Notes: generated from the sequence alone by a model not told the origin. Positions 23,152 to 35,163 are shown, counted from the first letter of the stretch. The stretch: 64,000 nucleotides of DNA from Lycorma delicatula (GCF_047948215.1 NC_134455.1:163228575-163292574), one strand, 5' to 3'. Made by a program: numbers and translations.

Positions 23152-25694
23152 CTGTTAATATAAACCACCTAATACAGAATATTGACAAAACATATATTAC
23201 TGTAGCCATAACAAAAATAAAGAATTTGCAGAACGTTTCCAAATAAAACAAGATTACACAAGCATACTATAAGATAGATTGTATAAATATTGAATTATAC
23301 AATATACATTTAAAATTACAAAAAAGCTTAGGACCACTCATTTTTGATTATATAAGACAGTTAATTGAAGTTAATATAGAAAAACATAAATATAACCTAA
23401 AAAATATTCATGAAATTAAAAATAAAAGTACAAATAATTTTTTTTTTAGTACTGTTTTATTTACAGTCAGTATCCCAAATAGCAAAACTATAAGTAAATT
23501 TATAAAGCAGCAGTGAAGTGAAAGAGAAGTATCCAATGATACCTCCCAAGACAATACAATAGAAATCTGAACAAAGCATAATACAACTAAAAGTACAGTG
23601 AATAAAATACAACTGATAATTTACACAAACTCTGTAACAAAGTACAGTTAAATCAATAACTAATGAAAGGAGAAAAAAAGATTAATGGTCAGCATAATTA
23701 AATTGTTAATAAAACAAAGAAAGTATAATACTTGTCACACAACAGTTTCAAGATCCAACATACGCAAACTTTTCAGTCGCTTCACATCCTCACTGTTATC
23801 CAATAGGTTAACAGCCAAGTAGTTTTCATGCTTGTTAAATTTAAGTATATACTTTGTGCTCAACTGATAAATTTCTTCATGAATAGAGCATCCGTAAGTA
23901 ATCGTGGATTTTGTTCTTCGTAAACCTCAGGCCACTGATATGTTTCTCAGCACTTTTGTTCTAGAACCATTGGAGGATGTCGATATTGTTATTGGAGAAT
24001 TTATTAACCAGAAATATATGTTAATAATAATTCAAATAAATTTAAACCTAATTGTATACATGTTCAAGAAAATTCAGGTAATAACATAAGTAATATATTT
24101 TTAAACTTAACAAATATCAATTTTAATGATAATGAAAATTCCTTCATCACTAATGCATTTAGATTCAACTTATATGATAATAAAATTAATGTTATTAAGA
24201 ACATCATTGTATATTCTGAAAAAAATTCAACAGAATGGGTCCTGCAGGTAAGGAACAATTATATAATATTTTCAGCTACAATATCCAAAAAATTAAGTTT
24301 ACAAAATTTATTAATAAACCATTTATAATTAAACAGTTAGAGAAAAATTAAATGCAAACAATCTTTTAATAGTAAAATCAGATTAAAAAAATCACTGGGG
24401 TTATTATGACACTTGACAAATATAATAACTTAATGAAACAATGTATTGTTGAAAATAGATTTGAGGAATTAATGATCCAACTTACAAATTTCTAAAAATA
24501 ACAAAAGTTTAATAAAAAAATCCAGACCAATTTTTAATAATAATAATTTAAAATACAATTATAGATTACAACCTTTTCAAACGATTGCCACTTAATTAAC
24601 TGGACTACCAAAAATTAATAAATTAAACATCTCAAAGTAATTTGATCAGTTTTAATCTGCCTCCTGTTATATTATATCCAAAATGGTAGGTAACATTCTT
24701 GGGAAAAAGTAAATTTACCTAATACATTTAATATAAAAAATGGTTATGAATTAGTAAATAAATTAAAAAGTTTAAATTAAATAAAGACACTAGAATGGTT
24801 ATTTATGACATAACTAACATATGTCCTAGCATACCTATAGACCACACCATAAAAATAATGAAAAATAAATTAAAAAGTAACCAAGGAGATCCAAAATTCA
24901 TTAAAGGTGTCATTACTATTATAAGAATTATATGTCAACAAAATTATTTTTAATTTAATAACAGATATTATACACAAAAAAATACCTTTCGTATGGGATT
25001 TCCAAGTTTTAATATGGACACAATATGTTGATGATATTCTCATTATCTTCACCCAGTTACAAAACAATGGTCATCTAATGTAATTAAACAAATTAAATTC
25101 TTATGAAAATTTTCAAATGAAAATTCAAAATTCACATTTAAAATAGATAATAATAAAATGTTAAAAATTATTTTGATATTAGTTTCAAAATAAACAAGGA
25201 AACACCAAATTAGAACAAATATAGGAAAAACAAATAGATCCTTTAAAATTAGATTTCTTTAACATTGTAGAAATTACAAAAATAATAAATTAGATTTGTT
25301 TGATATGGCAAACCATCTAAACAATAAACATACATCATCTGATATTAACAGAAATTTAGAAATATTAGAAATTAATAAAGATGATGTAAAATTAAATATT
25401 TTAGAAAAATACAAATGTAAAAATACATATGTAAATACACACTTTCAATTTGATGAACCATCATGTTTGAGGAAGACAGTCATATAAAAACTGCAACAGA
25501 TAACAGCACTTGAATAATAAATTAATACACAATTTTCATTATTTTAGTATGTTTAATTTTTATTATGCAGTTTAATGAAATATTTCAATCATGACTAAAG
25601 ATGCAGGATCCTACAAAAATACTTTCTTGGTAAAATTAAAGGTAAGATAGGTCTTATCTCAATATTCTGTACTAGGTGGTTTATATTAATAGAA
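23152..25694 (+). mobile_element. Decayed Penelope-like element with inverted flanking repeats
   Basis: The + strand holds a degenerate reverse transcriptase at about 24100-25490. Recognisable pieces in order are YDITNICPSIPIDHTIKIM (about 24810-24860), like the 'DIxxMYPSIP' motif of Penelope RTs, then VDDILIIFTQLQ (about 25025-25060), the catalytic YVDDIL box with Tyr changed or out of frame, then a C-terminal part ending at 25484. Frameshifts and stops are common. A 36-bp sequence, GTTAATATAAACCACCTA and following, lies at 23152-23188 and recurs inverted at 25659-25694. Penelope-like elements are known for partial copies in tandem or inverted orientation. No GIY-YIG nuclease was recognised. 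Confidence 0.65.
23750..23990 (-). pseudogene. Coding remnant of unknown family
   Basis: The minus strand reads KSTITYGCSIHEEIYQLSTK, then YILKFNKHENYLAVNLLDN, then SEDVKRLKSLRMLDLETVV and a stop, with an earlier stop near 23945. The composition is much more protein-like than neighbouring intron frames. I cannot name the family. It could belong to the Penelope-like element's inverted part or be a retrogene scrap. Confidence 0.3.
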
Positions 25695-26301
25695 TAAAAT
25701 CAAAGTCATCAAATTGATGAAAATGACGAAACCTGTAACATTACATAGCACTGTTTTAACTGGATTTTAAGCTACTTTACATAACTGTATGCTTTTCATG
25801 GTCTAAAAGACAAACTAGCAAATGTTTAACAATGTTTAGTGCAATTTTTAATTGTAAAATTGTAACATTCTTCCATGTATATGTTTAAGAATTTGTGATC
25901 ATAGAAAATATCTGGTTTTAACCTATGTTTGTTTGTCATCCAAGCTAACATATCTGACCAAATAACATATGTTTTTATCGTTAAATTAGATTTTTTAAAT
26001 TTAATTTCTTAAACTTTATTTTATGTAATTAATTTTATAAATTATTCTTAATTTTCGACTATTTAAACAAAAAAACTTGTATTAATGTAAATTTTTTGTT
26101 GGTATTAATGTAAAAAAATACTTTATTCAAGTACTAAAAATGTTAAATGGAATTAAAGATAATAGTACAAAGTATGGTAATATATTATCGCATGTTCACG
26201 GCTTGATCAGGACATTGAGAGATTGACAATTGAAAATGTTTATACAATTGCAAATTTATTAGTTAAAGAACATAAAACAAGATAAATCACTTATAATGAC
26301 A

Positions 26302-26305
<4 letters not shown>
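25695..26305. other. AT-rich intron, nothing recognised
   Basis: Probable remainder of the Penelope-like 3' region, then AT-rich intron. No coding signal. Confidence 0.45.

Positions 26306-26364
<59 letters not shown>
26306..26364. repeat. (TAA)n microsatellite
   Basis: About 20 uninterrupted TAA units, the longest pure microsatellite in the window. A looser TAA/ACA-rich tract continues to about 26470. Confidence 0.97.
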
Positions 26365-26365
<1 letters not shown>

Positions 26366-26499
26366 GCTACAATAATAAACAACTCACAATAATAATTAGA
26401 ATAATGATAGTAGATAGTAATAAATAAACAAATAATGATCGTAGTAATCACAACCACAATAATAATAACAAACAGTGGTTATATACAAAACAAAATTTA

Positions 26500-27290
26500 A
26501 AGTAATTGTCAGGATTTATTCACAGGTAGATAAATAATGAAAAGTAGAATTCAGTCCCATCGACAAAAGACTTTAGCATGACCATTAGTCTTTTATTACC
26601 AACAATATATAAGACAAGTATAAAGTTCTTTTACTGCAAATATCTTTGCTGTTCACAAATAAAACTACCCTAACAATTTATGAGTGAAATTTAGTACACT
26701 ATCTCTCACTTATATTCTTACAGTAACTCACCAAGCCATTTGTTGTTTTCATGTATTGGAATTACTTATAACATCACCATAATTGTGTCAAACCTAAACT
26801 AGAAATTCGCTCCTTCACTGACCTCCTTGCAGTATACCCTCACTGACAGTGCAGACTCGCATCTCTCAGACTGATGTCGTAACGTCTTGCTTAGACTGAT
26901 TCACAAAACTCACATCACAGACTTCATCTCGTAGAACTGATTTTTAACTGGTCTTCCCCGGAGTATTTATTCTCCTGTCTTCTTACCTGCTGAACCAGAC
27001 CTAACTCGAAATGTTAGAACGATCATCGCACTCACACATTCCCATGAAATTCCTACCCTAGTCCGGTAACTCTTCTCATGGAACAACAAACATTTGTTTA
27101 GGTGTGTCAGGAAACAGTGTTACAAAGGACCATTGTTAAACGGAGCTGTTACCTATACTAAAAGGATTTCTTTTAGCCCTTTCCGGATTCTTCTCATTAT
27201 TATATGTTCTACTACTTTCTTCTTAATTGGTAGGAATCCGTTACTCAGGTCCGTTTACACCAGTCTTGTTTCAATTTAATGTTTTTATCT
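26500..27290 (+). repeat. LTR-like dispersed repeat
   Basis: A 0.8-kb block less AT-rich than its surroundings, with no coding frame longer than 61 codons. Its last 190 bases match 7400-7612 (blocks GGATTCTTCT, TTTCTTCTTAATT, AATCCGTTAC, CAGTCTTGTT). The base composition and absence of genes suggest a solo LTR, but I cannot define TG...CA ends or a target duplication. Confidence 0.4.
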
Positions 27291-27721
27291 TAATTTGTAA
27301 ATAAAATTCAAATATTTGAAATATATTGAAGATGGTTGAATTTTCAGAAGGAGATTCAATATAAGTGATCAGCAGTTCTACAAAGAAGATTCATAGAAGT
27401 GGCTGTTACTTAGTTCTTAAAAAATGAATTAGGTGTACAACAATGGTGCTATCACTAGCAAAATTTATTAAATCATTTTAAGCAGGATACACGGGGTACA
27501 AATTTTGAACTTTTTTGAAGAAACTTCTCATATTTTATTGTGAATATTAATGGGTTTAATTTTTACTGTTTATTTTTAATATAGTGTAACCATTAAAATG
27601 TTTTACCTTGTATATAAGTTCATGCAAGGATAAATTTTATGGTCTTTATGTTCTTTTTTGTAGAAACTATTTTCTTATAAAAACTTCTATAATTGTATTA
27701 AATTTAAAAAAATTGTTTCAG
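27291..27721. other. MINDY3 intron end
   Basis: AT-rich intron ending at acceptor TTGTTTCAG (to 27721). Confidence 0.6.
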
Positions 27722-27859
27722 AGCTAAGAGGCATTGATAAACAAAGTAAAATTGGTTTTCTTGCTCTTCTTGAACATTTACGATACTGTGAAGTCGGATC
27801 ATTCCTTAAGAATCCAATTAATCCAGTGTGGGTGCTTGGTAGTGAGACTCATTTAACCG
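27722..27859 (+). CDS. MINDY3: MINDY-3-like deubiquitinase, exon with catalytic His
   Basis: Reads (K)LRGIDKQSKIGFLALLEHL, then RYCEVGSFLKNPINPVWVL, and ends GSETHLT. The Ile/Val-W-V/I-x-GSETH block carries the catalytic histidine (CAT at 27850-27852), which pairs with the Cys at 2943 in the family mechanism. The RYC-VGS-LK-P stretch is equally conserved. Acceptor TTGTTTCAG, donor GTAAGT. It leaves one G, which joins TA of the next exon to give Val. Confidence 0.95.
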
Positions 27860-28617
27860 GTAAGTTTCATCAGAACACTTTACCAAACTATGTGATTTTC
27901 TAGTATTTCAGCTCCGTTTGTTTGTCTTCAACAACCTCAACAGATATGGTCCATAATTTGTGGTAACAAATAGGTTAGTAATTCTTTAATCTGAAGCAGT
28001 AAGGATGAAATTTTTAAGAAGTTTCTTTGGCAATTTTGTTTTGATGAGAAAAATAGCAAAGTATTTTTAAAACTGTGAGAATGTTCAAGGGTTTTTATTA
28101 ACTTCAAATTTTAAGATATAGCAGTTCATAACAGTTTAGTGGATTGTGTTGTAGTTCTGTGATTTCAATTGCAGATATTTTTTTTGGGGGGGGGGCCACT
28201 ATGAAAAGACATCAGTTTGGATTGATAGGGATAAATATTCGTGGACAAAATCGGGTTATACTAATTTTAAAAATAATTATTCTTTTAAGTATATGGAAAA
28301 TTGGTTCCATAATTTCTTGTTGTTACATAGTTGGGTTGCAGAAGCAAAGCACTGATAAAGAAGTATAATAACTTCATAAAGATTTTCTTGAAGCACATTT
28401 TAGTATAAAAAAAAAATTGATGTGGATACCACATGACTTGCGTGATTGCCTATTAAATTACATTTACACATTTTTAAAAGTACATAAAATTTTATTTCAC
28501 TTCTAATTTTTTGATCTTTTTTCATATTTTTTTTTTTTATTATATTATGCAATTATTATTTATCATAATTTTTTTTTACAATCACAGGTTAATAATTATT
28601 AATAAACCATTATATTT
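27860..28617. other. MINDY3 intron, nothing recognised
   Basis: AT-rich with a G run near 28186-28195. The 74-codon frame at 28144 spans this simple sequence and is not supported as a gene. Confidence 0.5.
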
Positions 28618-28620
28618 AAA

Positions 28621-29730
28621 TTGCCTACAAGCGCCCATGATGATGATGAGGTAGAATGTGTATACGAAGAGATTGATGAAGCAATTAAACACGTAAAAGG
28701 AGATGAAAATTTAATAATAATTGGAGATTGGAATGCAAGCATTGGAAAAGGCAAGGAAGGAAATATAGTGGGTGAATATGGGCTGGGCAAAAGGAATGAA
28801 AGAGGGGACCGACTTATAGAGTTTTGCACGAAGTATAATTTAGTAATTGCCAACACCCAATTTAAAAATCATAATAGAAGAATATACACTTGGAAAAAGC
28901 CAGGCGATACTGTAAGGTATCAGATAGATTATATCATGGTTAAGCAAAGATTTAGAAATCAACTCGTTGACTGCAAAACTTACCCTGGAGCAGACATTGA
29001 TAGCGACCATAATTTGGTGATAATGAAATGTAGATTGGGGTTTAAAAACCTGAAGAAAAGGTGTCAGATGAATCGGTGGAATTTAGAGAAGCTTGAGGAA
29101 GAGGAGGTAAAGAAGATTTTTGAGGCGGACATCGCAAGAGGTCTGAGTAAAAAAGATAAGGTAGAAAATGTAGAAGAAGAATGGGAGAATGTTAAAAAGG
29201 AAATTCTTAAATCAGCAGAAGCAAACTTAGGCGGAATAAAGAGAACTGGTAGAAAACCTTGGGTTTCAGACGATATATTGAAGCTGATGGATGAACGTAG
29301 AAAATATAAGAATGCTAGTGATGAAGAAAGTAAAAGGAACTATCGGCAATTAAGAAATGCTATAAACAGGAAGTGCAAACTGGCGAAAGAAGAGTGGATT
29401 AAAGAAAAGTGTTCAGAAGTGGAAAGAGAAATGAACATTGGTATAATAGACGGAGCATACAGGAAAGTTAAGGAAAATTTTGGGGTACATAAATTAAAAT
29501 CTAATAATGTGTTAAACAAAGATGGTACACCAATATATAATACAAAAGGTAAAGTCGATAGATGGGTGGAATATATTGAAGAGTTATACGGAGGAAATGA
29601 ATTAGAAAATGGTGTTGAAGAGGAAGTTGAGGAGGATGAAATAGGAGAAACAATACTGAGATCTGAATTTAAGAGAGCATTAACAGATTTAAATGGCAGA
29701 AAGGCTCCTGGAATAGACAGAATACCTTAG
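28621..29730 (+). CDS. LINE endonuclease domain and RT linker (partial ORF2)
   Basis: A 369-codon frame, the longest in the window, from a non-LTR retrotransposon. Residues about 30-45 carry LIIIGDWNAS, about 90-105 carry RYQIDYIMV, and about 125-135 carry DIDSDHNLV, the Mg-binding and catalytic positions of the endonuclease that nicks target DNA. Residues 170-290 form a charged, helical linker. Residues about 340-369 enter reverse transcriptase (LNGRKAPGIDRIP), where a 1-base frameshift ends the frame. The N-terminus is truncated, since the first residues already lie inside the endonuclease. Confidence 0.9.
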   Translation: MPTSAHDDDEVECVYEEIDEAIKHVKGDENLIIIGDWNASIGKGKEGNIVGEYGLGKRNERGDRLIEFCTKYNLVIANTQFKNHNRRIYTWKKPGDTVRYQIDYIMVKQRFRNQLVDCKTYPGADIDSDHNLVIMKCRLGFKNLKKRCQMNRWNLEKLEEEEVKKIFEADIARGLSKKDKVENVEEEWENVKKEILKSAEANLGGIKRTGRKPWVSDDILKLMDERRKYKNASDEESKRNYRQLRNAINRKCKLAKEEWIKEKCSEVEREMNIGIIDGAYRKVKENFGVHKLKSNNVLNKDGTPIYNTKGKVDRWVEYIEELYGGNELENGVEEEVEEDEIGETILRSEFKRALTDLNGRKAPGIDRIP

Positions 29731-30800
29731 AATTACTGCACAGTGCAGGTGAGGAAGCGATTGATAGATTATACAAACTGGTGTGTAATATTTATGAAAA
29801 AGGGGAATTTCCGTCAGACTTCAAAAAAAATGTTATAGTAATGATACCAAAGAAAGCATAGGCAGATAAATGTGAAGAATACAGAACAATTAGTTTAACT
29901 AGTCATGCATCAAAAATCTTAACTAGAATTCTATACAGAAGAATTGAGAGGAGAGTGGAAGAAGTGTTAGAAGACCAATTTGGTTTCAGGAAAAGTATAG
30001 GGACAAGGGAAGCAATTTTAGGCCTCAGATTAATAGTAGAAGGAAGATTAAAGAAAAACAAACCAACTTACTTGGCGTTTATAAACTTAGAAAAGGCATT
30101 CGATAACGTAGACTGGAATAAAATGTTCAGCATTTTAAAAAAATTAGGGTTCAAATACAGATATAGAAGAACAATTGCTGACATGTACAGGAACCAAACA
30201 GCAACAGTAATAATTGAACATAAGAAAGAAGCCGTAATAAGAAAGGGAGTCTGACAAGGATGTTCCCTATCTCCGTTACTTTTTAATCTTTACATGGAAC
30301 TAGCAGTTAATGATGTTAAAGAACAATTTAGATTCGGAGTAACAGTACAAGATGAAAAGATAAAGATGCTACGATTTGCTGATAGTAGAATTACTAAAGA
30401 TGGACGAAGCAGGAGCGATATAAAATGCCGAATAGCACAAGCTAAACGAGCCTTCAGTAAGAAATATAATTTGTTTACATCAAAAATTAATTTAAATGTC
30501 AGGAAAAGAGTTTTGAAAGTGTATGTTTGGAGTGTCGCTTTATATGGAAGTGAAACTTGGACAATCGGAGATCTGAGAAGAAAAGATTAGAAGCTTTTGA
30601 AATGTGGTGCTACAGGAGAATGTTAAAAATCAGATGGGTGGATAAAGTTACAAATGAAGAGGTATTGCGGGAAATAGATGAAGAAAGAAGCATTTGGAAA
30701 AATATAGTTAAAAGAAGAGACAGACTTATTGGCCACATACTAAGGCATCCTGGAATAGTCGCTTTAATATTGGAAGGACATTTAGAAGGGAAAAATGTGT
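29730..30800 (+). pseudogene. LINE reverse transcriptase remainder, broken
   Basis: Continuation of the ORF2 above in another frame (open segments 29955-30254, 30294-30590, 30557-30802). It has the RT finger and palm motifs (LEKAFDNVDW with the first catalytic Asp; QGCSLSPLLFN) but lacks the second Asp of the FADD box through an internal deletion at about 30384. In-frame stops at about 29860 and 30252 also break it. The final part is the typical post-RT domain of this LINE type. Confidence 0.88.
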
Positions 30801-30957
30801 AGGCAGGCCACATTTGGAATATGTAAAACAAATTGTTAGGGATGTAGAGGGTATACTGAAATGAAACGACTAGCACTAGATAGGGAATCTTGGAGAGCTG
30901 CATCAAACCAGTCAAATGACTGAAGACAAAAAAAATATTTAAATTAAAAAAAAAAAG

Positions 30958-32854
30958 TTAAAAGAAAAGGATATGAAGTCGAATTTGAGCTGATGTGCCT
31001 TCCCCTTGTAAGATCAAAATATTGCATTAATTAAAATGTTATTTGGCTATAACCCTGGAATCAATGAAAATAAGTACCACTTATTGTATATCATTGAAAA
31101 GCACTCAATGAAGGTTTATTACTGCATTTAAGAAAAAAGCAAAAAGTCCAAAATACAAATTTTTTGGATTTTGGACTTTTTCGAACATTTTTGGTCAAGT
31201 CAATTGCAATCAAAAGGGGAGGTGCATAACTAGATGTTACAACAGTTCTAAATCCAAAATTTCAACATACTATGGCTAATTGGTTTTGAGTTATGCAAGA
31301 TACATATGTATAGATGTCATGTCGAAACTAGTTAAAATGAATATTTCCATTGAAATCAGAAAACTGAAATTTTTCGTAAACACACTACTTCCTTTACTTC
31401 AAATAAGGAAGTAAATTTATCAAAATTTAAGCCAGAAAAATAACAGACATGCTTCTCTGGTATTCCTGGATTAGAATTAAGTTGACAATGTTGTTCTTCC
31501 TTTCTTCAGATAATCTCTTGAGACTTTTTAAAATCTTTTCCAATGTTTTCAATCTTAATAATGTTGTTATTATCTCTGTAATGTTCTAATTTACCAAGGC
31601 CTGTAGAAACCATTCTTGAAATTTAAAAATAAAATGTGATTGTTTTTTTCTTCAAGTGATATGAAGAGTTAACATATAGAGTGACATTATCACATTAATT
31701 GCTTATTTTATTTCTATCTCCTGGATCTCAGTTACTGAGGCAATATTTTTATTTATAAAAACAAATATCAATAAATAATCATTACCCTTCTGTTAGTTTG
31801 TTATTTTTTTCCTCAGAAATAAACCCTAAAAACCTCTTGTGACCGATCATCCCATTGGCATGCCAACTGAATTTGATTGGAGATACTGATGAAACAAACA
31901 CAAACATTTTACCTTAATATTTAATTTGATAAATTAATAAATATTTTATTTAATTTATATTCAAAATAATATAATATTTATTTCAAAACAATATTCAAAA
32001 TATTTAAAAAAATAATGAAATTACCATTATTTATTACGATTATTAGATTTTTAATTTATTTTATTTCTTAAGATTTATCTATTTATTATTTATCTAAAAA
32101 AAAAAAAAATTTTTGTTGAGTATATGTATAATCTTACATTATATTGTTTAATTTATTAAGAACCAACAACATTCAATTTATATATCCAGTAGGTAACCAA
32201 GTTTTGTGATCCATTACATTCAAATTGCTCTCATCATAAGCCCATTTAACCACCGTTTGATACCTTACATGTTAAAATGAAATTATATTTCATTTAATAA
32301 TGAAAAAATCTTTATAAAGGCAAATTTAGTTAATGCATTTGAAATTTGTATTATTGTAATGTTAGGTTATCAGAATTGTATTTTATGATTTATTTTATTT
32401 ATCAAGTTAGACTAAATTGAAAAAAATTTTATCTATTTATTAGCACTATTTTCAGTTGTTGGGATTATTAAAAAAAATTCATTCTGAAAAATCAGTGTAC
32501 CAATTTTATATTATAGGATTTATTAAATCAGGTAACTTAGTGAGCTGGCATCAATAAATGTTGCAAGATTTTAAGATATCAACATAGGAAGAAAATAGTT
32601 GCTTCAGTTATGGTACTTTGAAAAAAATGGATATAATTGCGATATATATTAATCTATTAAAATCACTAAAAACCTCGCCAAAGAATGTGTTCAAACATGG
32701 AGATTTGATTCTCAGAAAAATGAATGATTAGTTTTACATTAGATCATAAATGAATTTCTTGTGTCTCAAGAAATGTAAGTAACACTATTGACTGCAAATA
32801 CCAGAATTTCATATATATTTTTTTCTTACTGATTTATTTTATATGTTGAGTATT
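30958..32854. other. AT-rich intron, nothing recognised
   Basis: No gene or named repeat. A short inverted stretch near 31141-31185 (AAAAGTCCAAAATACAAAT facing ATTTTTTGGATTTTGGACTTTTT) could form a hairpin. Confidence 0.5.
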
Positions 32855-33041
32855 GTATAGTTCAGAGGTTCCCAAACTTATTTTTCTCATAGACCACTTT
32901 CAAAATTTTGCTGGTTCCGGTGGACCCCCTGCAGCTATATTTCTACCATATTTCCAGTCGACAGGAAATGTGAAGATTAGATCTAACTATGAAATATTTG
33001 CGTTACGGCTGAGTTCCTCTAACTAACAGCTTCCGAAAAGA

Positions 33042-33185
33042 AGTGAGAATTGATTGGTTTATTTTTGATTGACTGAGCTGTGAGTGGATGTCAAAAAGTA
33101 AAGTTGGCCAATCAGAAAAATGCTTCCATCCAACTTTACATTTTTGACATCTACTCACAGCACAAGAAAGCAATCAGTTCTCACT
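33042..33185. repeat. Long imperfect hairpin inside the hAT element
   Basis: AGTGAGAATTGATTG through AAGTAAAGTTGG (33042-33107) pairs with CCAACTTTAC through CAGTTCTCACT (33130-33185). Arms are about 55 bp with a 22-nt loop. It lies 180 bp from the transposon end, so it could be a subterminal transposase-binding region or an inserted fold-back piece. Confidence 0.85.
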
Positions 33186-33446
33186 CATTTAATTTAGAAA
33201 ACTTCCCATTCAGAGTGGTAAAAATAAAAATAAAAATAGTATATTTTTTTGTGTTGCATTTATTCAAATATGTAATCATTGCACTATTAATTATTATTGT
33301 TATCATATTGCAATGTAATATAATAAAATTGTCGTAATATAATTAAAATTAAACATTAATAACATAATGTAACTTCTACAATGACAATCACAAAATAGTT
33401 ACAATTTTAATGGGAGGGATGTACTTGATAGATTGACAGCAAATTA

Positions 33447-35163
33447 TCAATATTTGGCTTCAGTTTTGTTAGGAATAAGCGCAAATCTCCCCGTTCTGAT
33501 ATTGAATCTGCTCCTTTGTTTTGATAAAAGGTTTGTAACGACACTAAAACTTTTTTCGACAAGATATGACGAGGGAAACGCTATCAAAAGCTTTCTCGCA
33601 ATTCCCCACAGTCCAGGATATTTTTCTGGTATTTCTGCCTGCAGCCAAAATGTTTGATACCCTCTTTTAAATTTCACCTTCAGCTCCTCATTAGTGCTAA
33701 GCTCGAGTAGCTCCTCTTGTAATATCATATTCTCCACTTCCGTTTCATCAAATGGATTTATGATCCATGGTGGTATTTCCATCATCAGAATATCTTCAAA
33801 TCTGATTTTGAAGTCATCATGCAGGGCAATTAAATGTTGAACATATGTCTGAATATCCTCATCAAGGCATTCTACCTGTGACAAGTTTGAAAACTGGGAA
33901 AATATGTGCCGACTAATATTTTGCATCATAAATTTCAATTTTCCAAGAAAAGCTGAAATTACACCCTTTGTTTTTATTAAATTGAGATTGTCCCCTTGTA
34001 ATTGTAAGTTAATGTCATTAAATTTTTTGAACAAATCTGTCAAATACGCGATGTCAGCTTTCAAAGTGATCAGGTTTTCTTTTAAATTTGAATCTTTACC
34101 TTCCAGAAAATCTAAAACTGATTCAAAAAGTGACTAAAATCTTGTTAAACATGCACCTTTCGACAACCAGCGTACTTCAGTATGTAAGAGCAATCGTTGG
34201 AAGTCTTCATCATTTTCATCGCACAATTGGGCAAATAAACGCGTATTCAATGCATTGATTCTTATCTTGTTAACAGCATTAATTACAAGTTGAAGCGATT
34301 GGTGCAATCTATCACTCAGATTTTTCGCTACTAGGTGTTGTCGGTGGATGACAAAGTGAATTGCAGTTACCTCTGGTATAATTCTTTTAAGATGGCTTAT
34401 AAACCCACGATATCGCTCGACCATTGCTCCATCTGTTGCCACCAAAATGACGTTTGTGAATGGAATTGATTTTTCTTTAAAAAAATCACTCAGGACATTA
34501 AATATTGATTCACCTTTAGTGTCCATCTCCAAAGTTTTCGCAAATAGTAGCTCTTCATGAATTTCTTCGTCCATAACAAATCAAACATATGCCAATAATA
34601 ATGCTTCATTACCAGGTAAAGTTGACTCGTCCAGTTGAATAGAAAAATGAGTTGTTTGCAGATAATTACACAAGAAACTTTCAATATCAGAGCTCATTTC
34701 ATCAATACGTCTGTACAGTGTTGTTACTCAAAGGAATTCTTTTGAGTATGTCAAATGGAGATTTGTGCAGAACAGTTTTTAAAACCTCTTCAACAGCTGG
34801 TAAAATTAACTGTTCTCCAATGGTGTGCGGTTTTCCAGATTTCGCTATAAGCAATGAAATATTGTACGATGCCCGTAAGCCATCATCGTTACTTTCAGAC
34901 GTTGAAGCGAACATACTGTGCACGGTAGGTCTCTTTTCATATTTTTCCTTCAATGTTTGAAAATATTTCAAATCTTTACCTATTTTATCTGGATGACACC
35001 TTCTTAGATGATCTTTGAGCTTCGATGGTTTCATAGAGTCATTGCTCAACATTTTTCTGCACAAAAGGCATATAGGCAATCGCTTGTCTGCCTTTGATGG
35101 AAGAGATCCAAATTTTAAATAATCAACACTGTACAGTCGACATTTCTTCTTAGATTCAGCCAT
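33447..35163 (-). pseudogene. hAT (ZBED-type) transposase pseudogene
   Basis: Starts MAESKKKCRLYSVDYLKFG with a BED-like zinc finger (CLLCRKMLSNDSMKPSKLKDH and following H, residues 35-60). It continues through KADKR...SYNISLLIAKSGKPHTIGE, FSIQLDEST (catalytic-core Asp), VATDGAMVERYRGFISHLK and HTEVRWLSKG. It closes with the hAT dimerisation domain YLVEKSFSVVTNLLSKQRSR. The order matches ZBED5/SCAND3-type transposases of about 600 residues. A frameshift near 34705, a TGA at about 34580 (Arg to stop) and a TAG at about 34136 break the frame. Only three lesions mean a fairly recent death. Confidence 0.93.

Larger units (their letters stand above)
28618..30957 (+). mobile_element. LINE with endonuclease and reverse transcriptase, 5'-truncated and internally deleted
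   Basis: An endonuclease frame of 369 codons (28621-29730) shows GDWNASIGKG, RYQIDYIMV and SDHNLV, the catalytic motifs of LINE apurinic-type endonucleases. It continues into the RT linker (NGRKAPGIDRIP). After a frameshift near 29728 the RT follows: YRTISLTSHASKILTRIL, then DQFGFRKSIGTREAI, then INLEKAFDNVDW, then a TGA at 30252, then QGCSLSPLLFNLYMEL. At LRFAD (about 30370-30384) the sequence jumps to SRITKDGRSRSDIK, so the second Asp of the FADD box and about 60 following residues are deleted. The post-RT region (YGSETWT, LEAFEMWCYRRML, RRDRLIGHILRHPG) and a 3' end with CTGAAGACAAAAAAA and poly(A) complete it. Few lesions suggest a young but dead copy. Confidence 0.92.

Noticed and set aside
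25700..25770. Hammerhead ribozyme core after the Penelope-like element (TTGATGA...CGAAAC)
   Set aside because: The first core base is T instead of C, stem II has almost no pairing, and no proper cleavage triplet follows the third stem. Decay or chance is more likely.
28144..28368. 74-codon frame as a gene
   Set aside because: It crosses a T run and G run, has no motif, and lies in an intron.
30580..30920. Independent CDS on the minus strand (101 codons)
   Set aside because: It is the antisense of the LINE post-RT domain.
33904..34137. + strand frames across 33433-34960
   Set aside because: They are antisense shadows of the hAT transposase.
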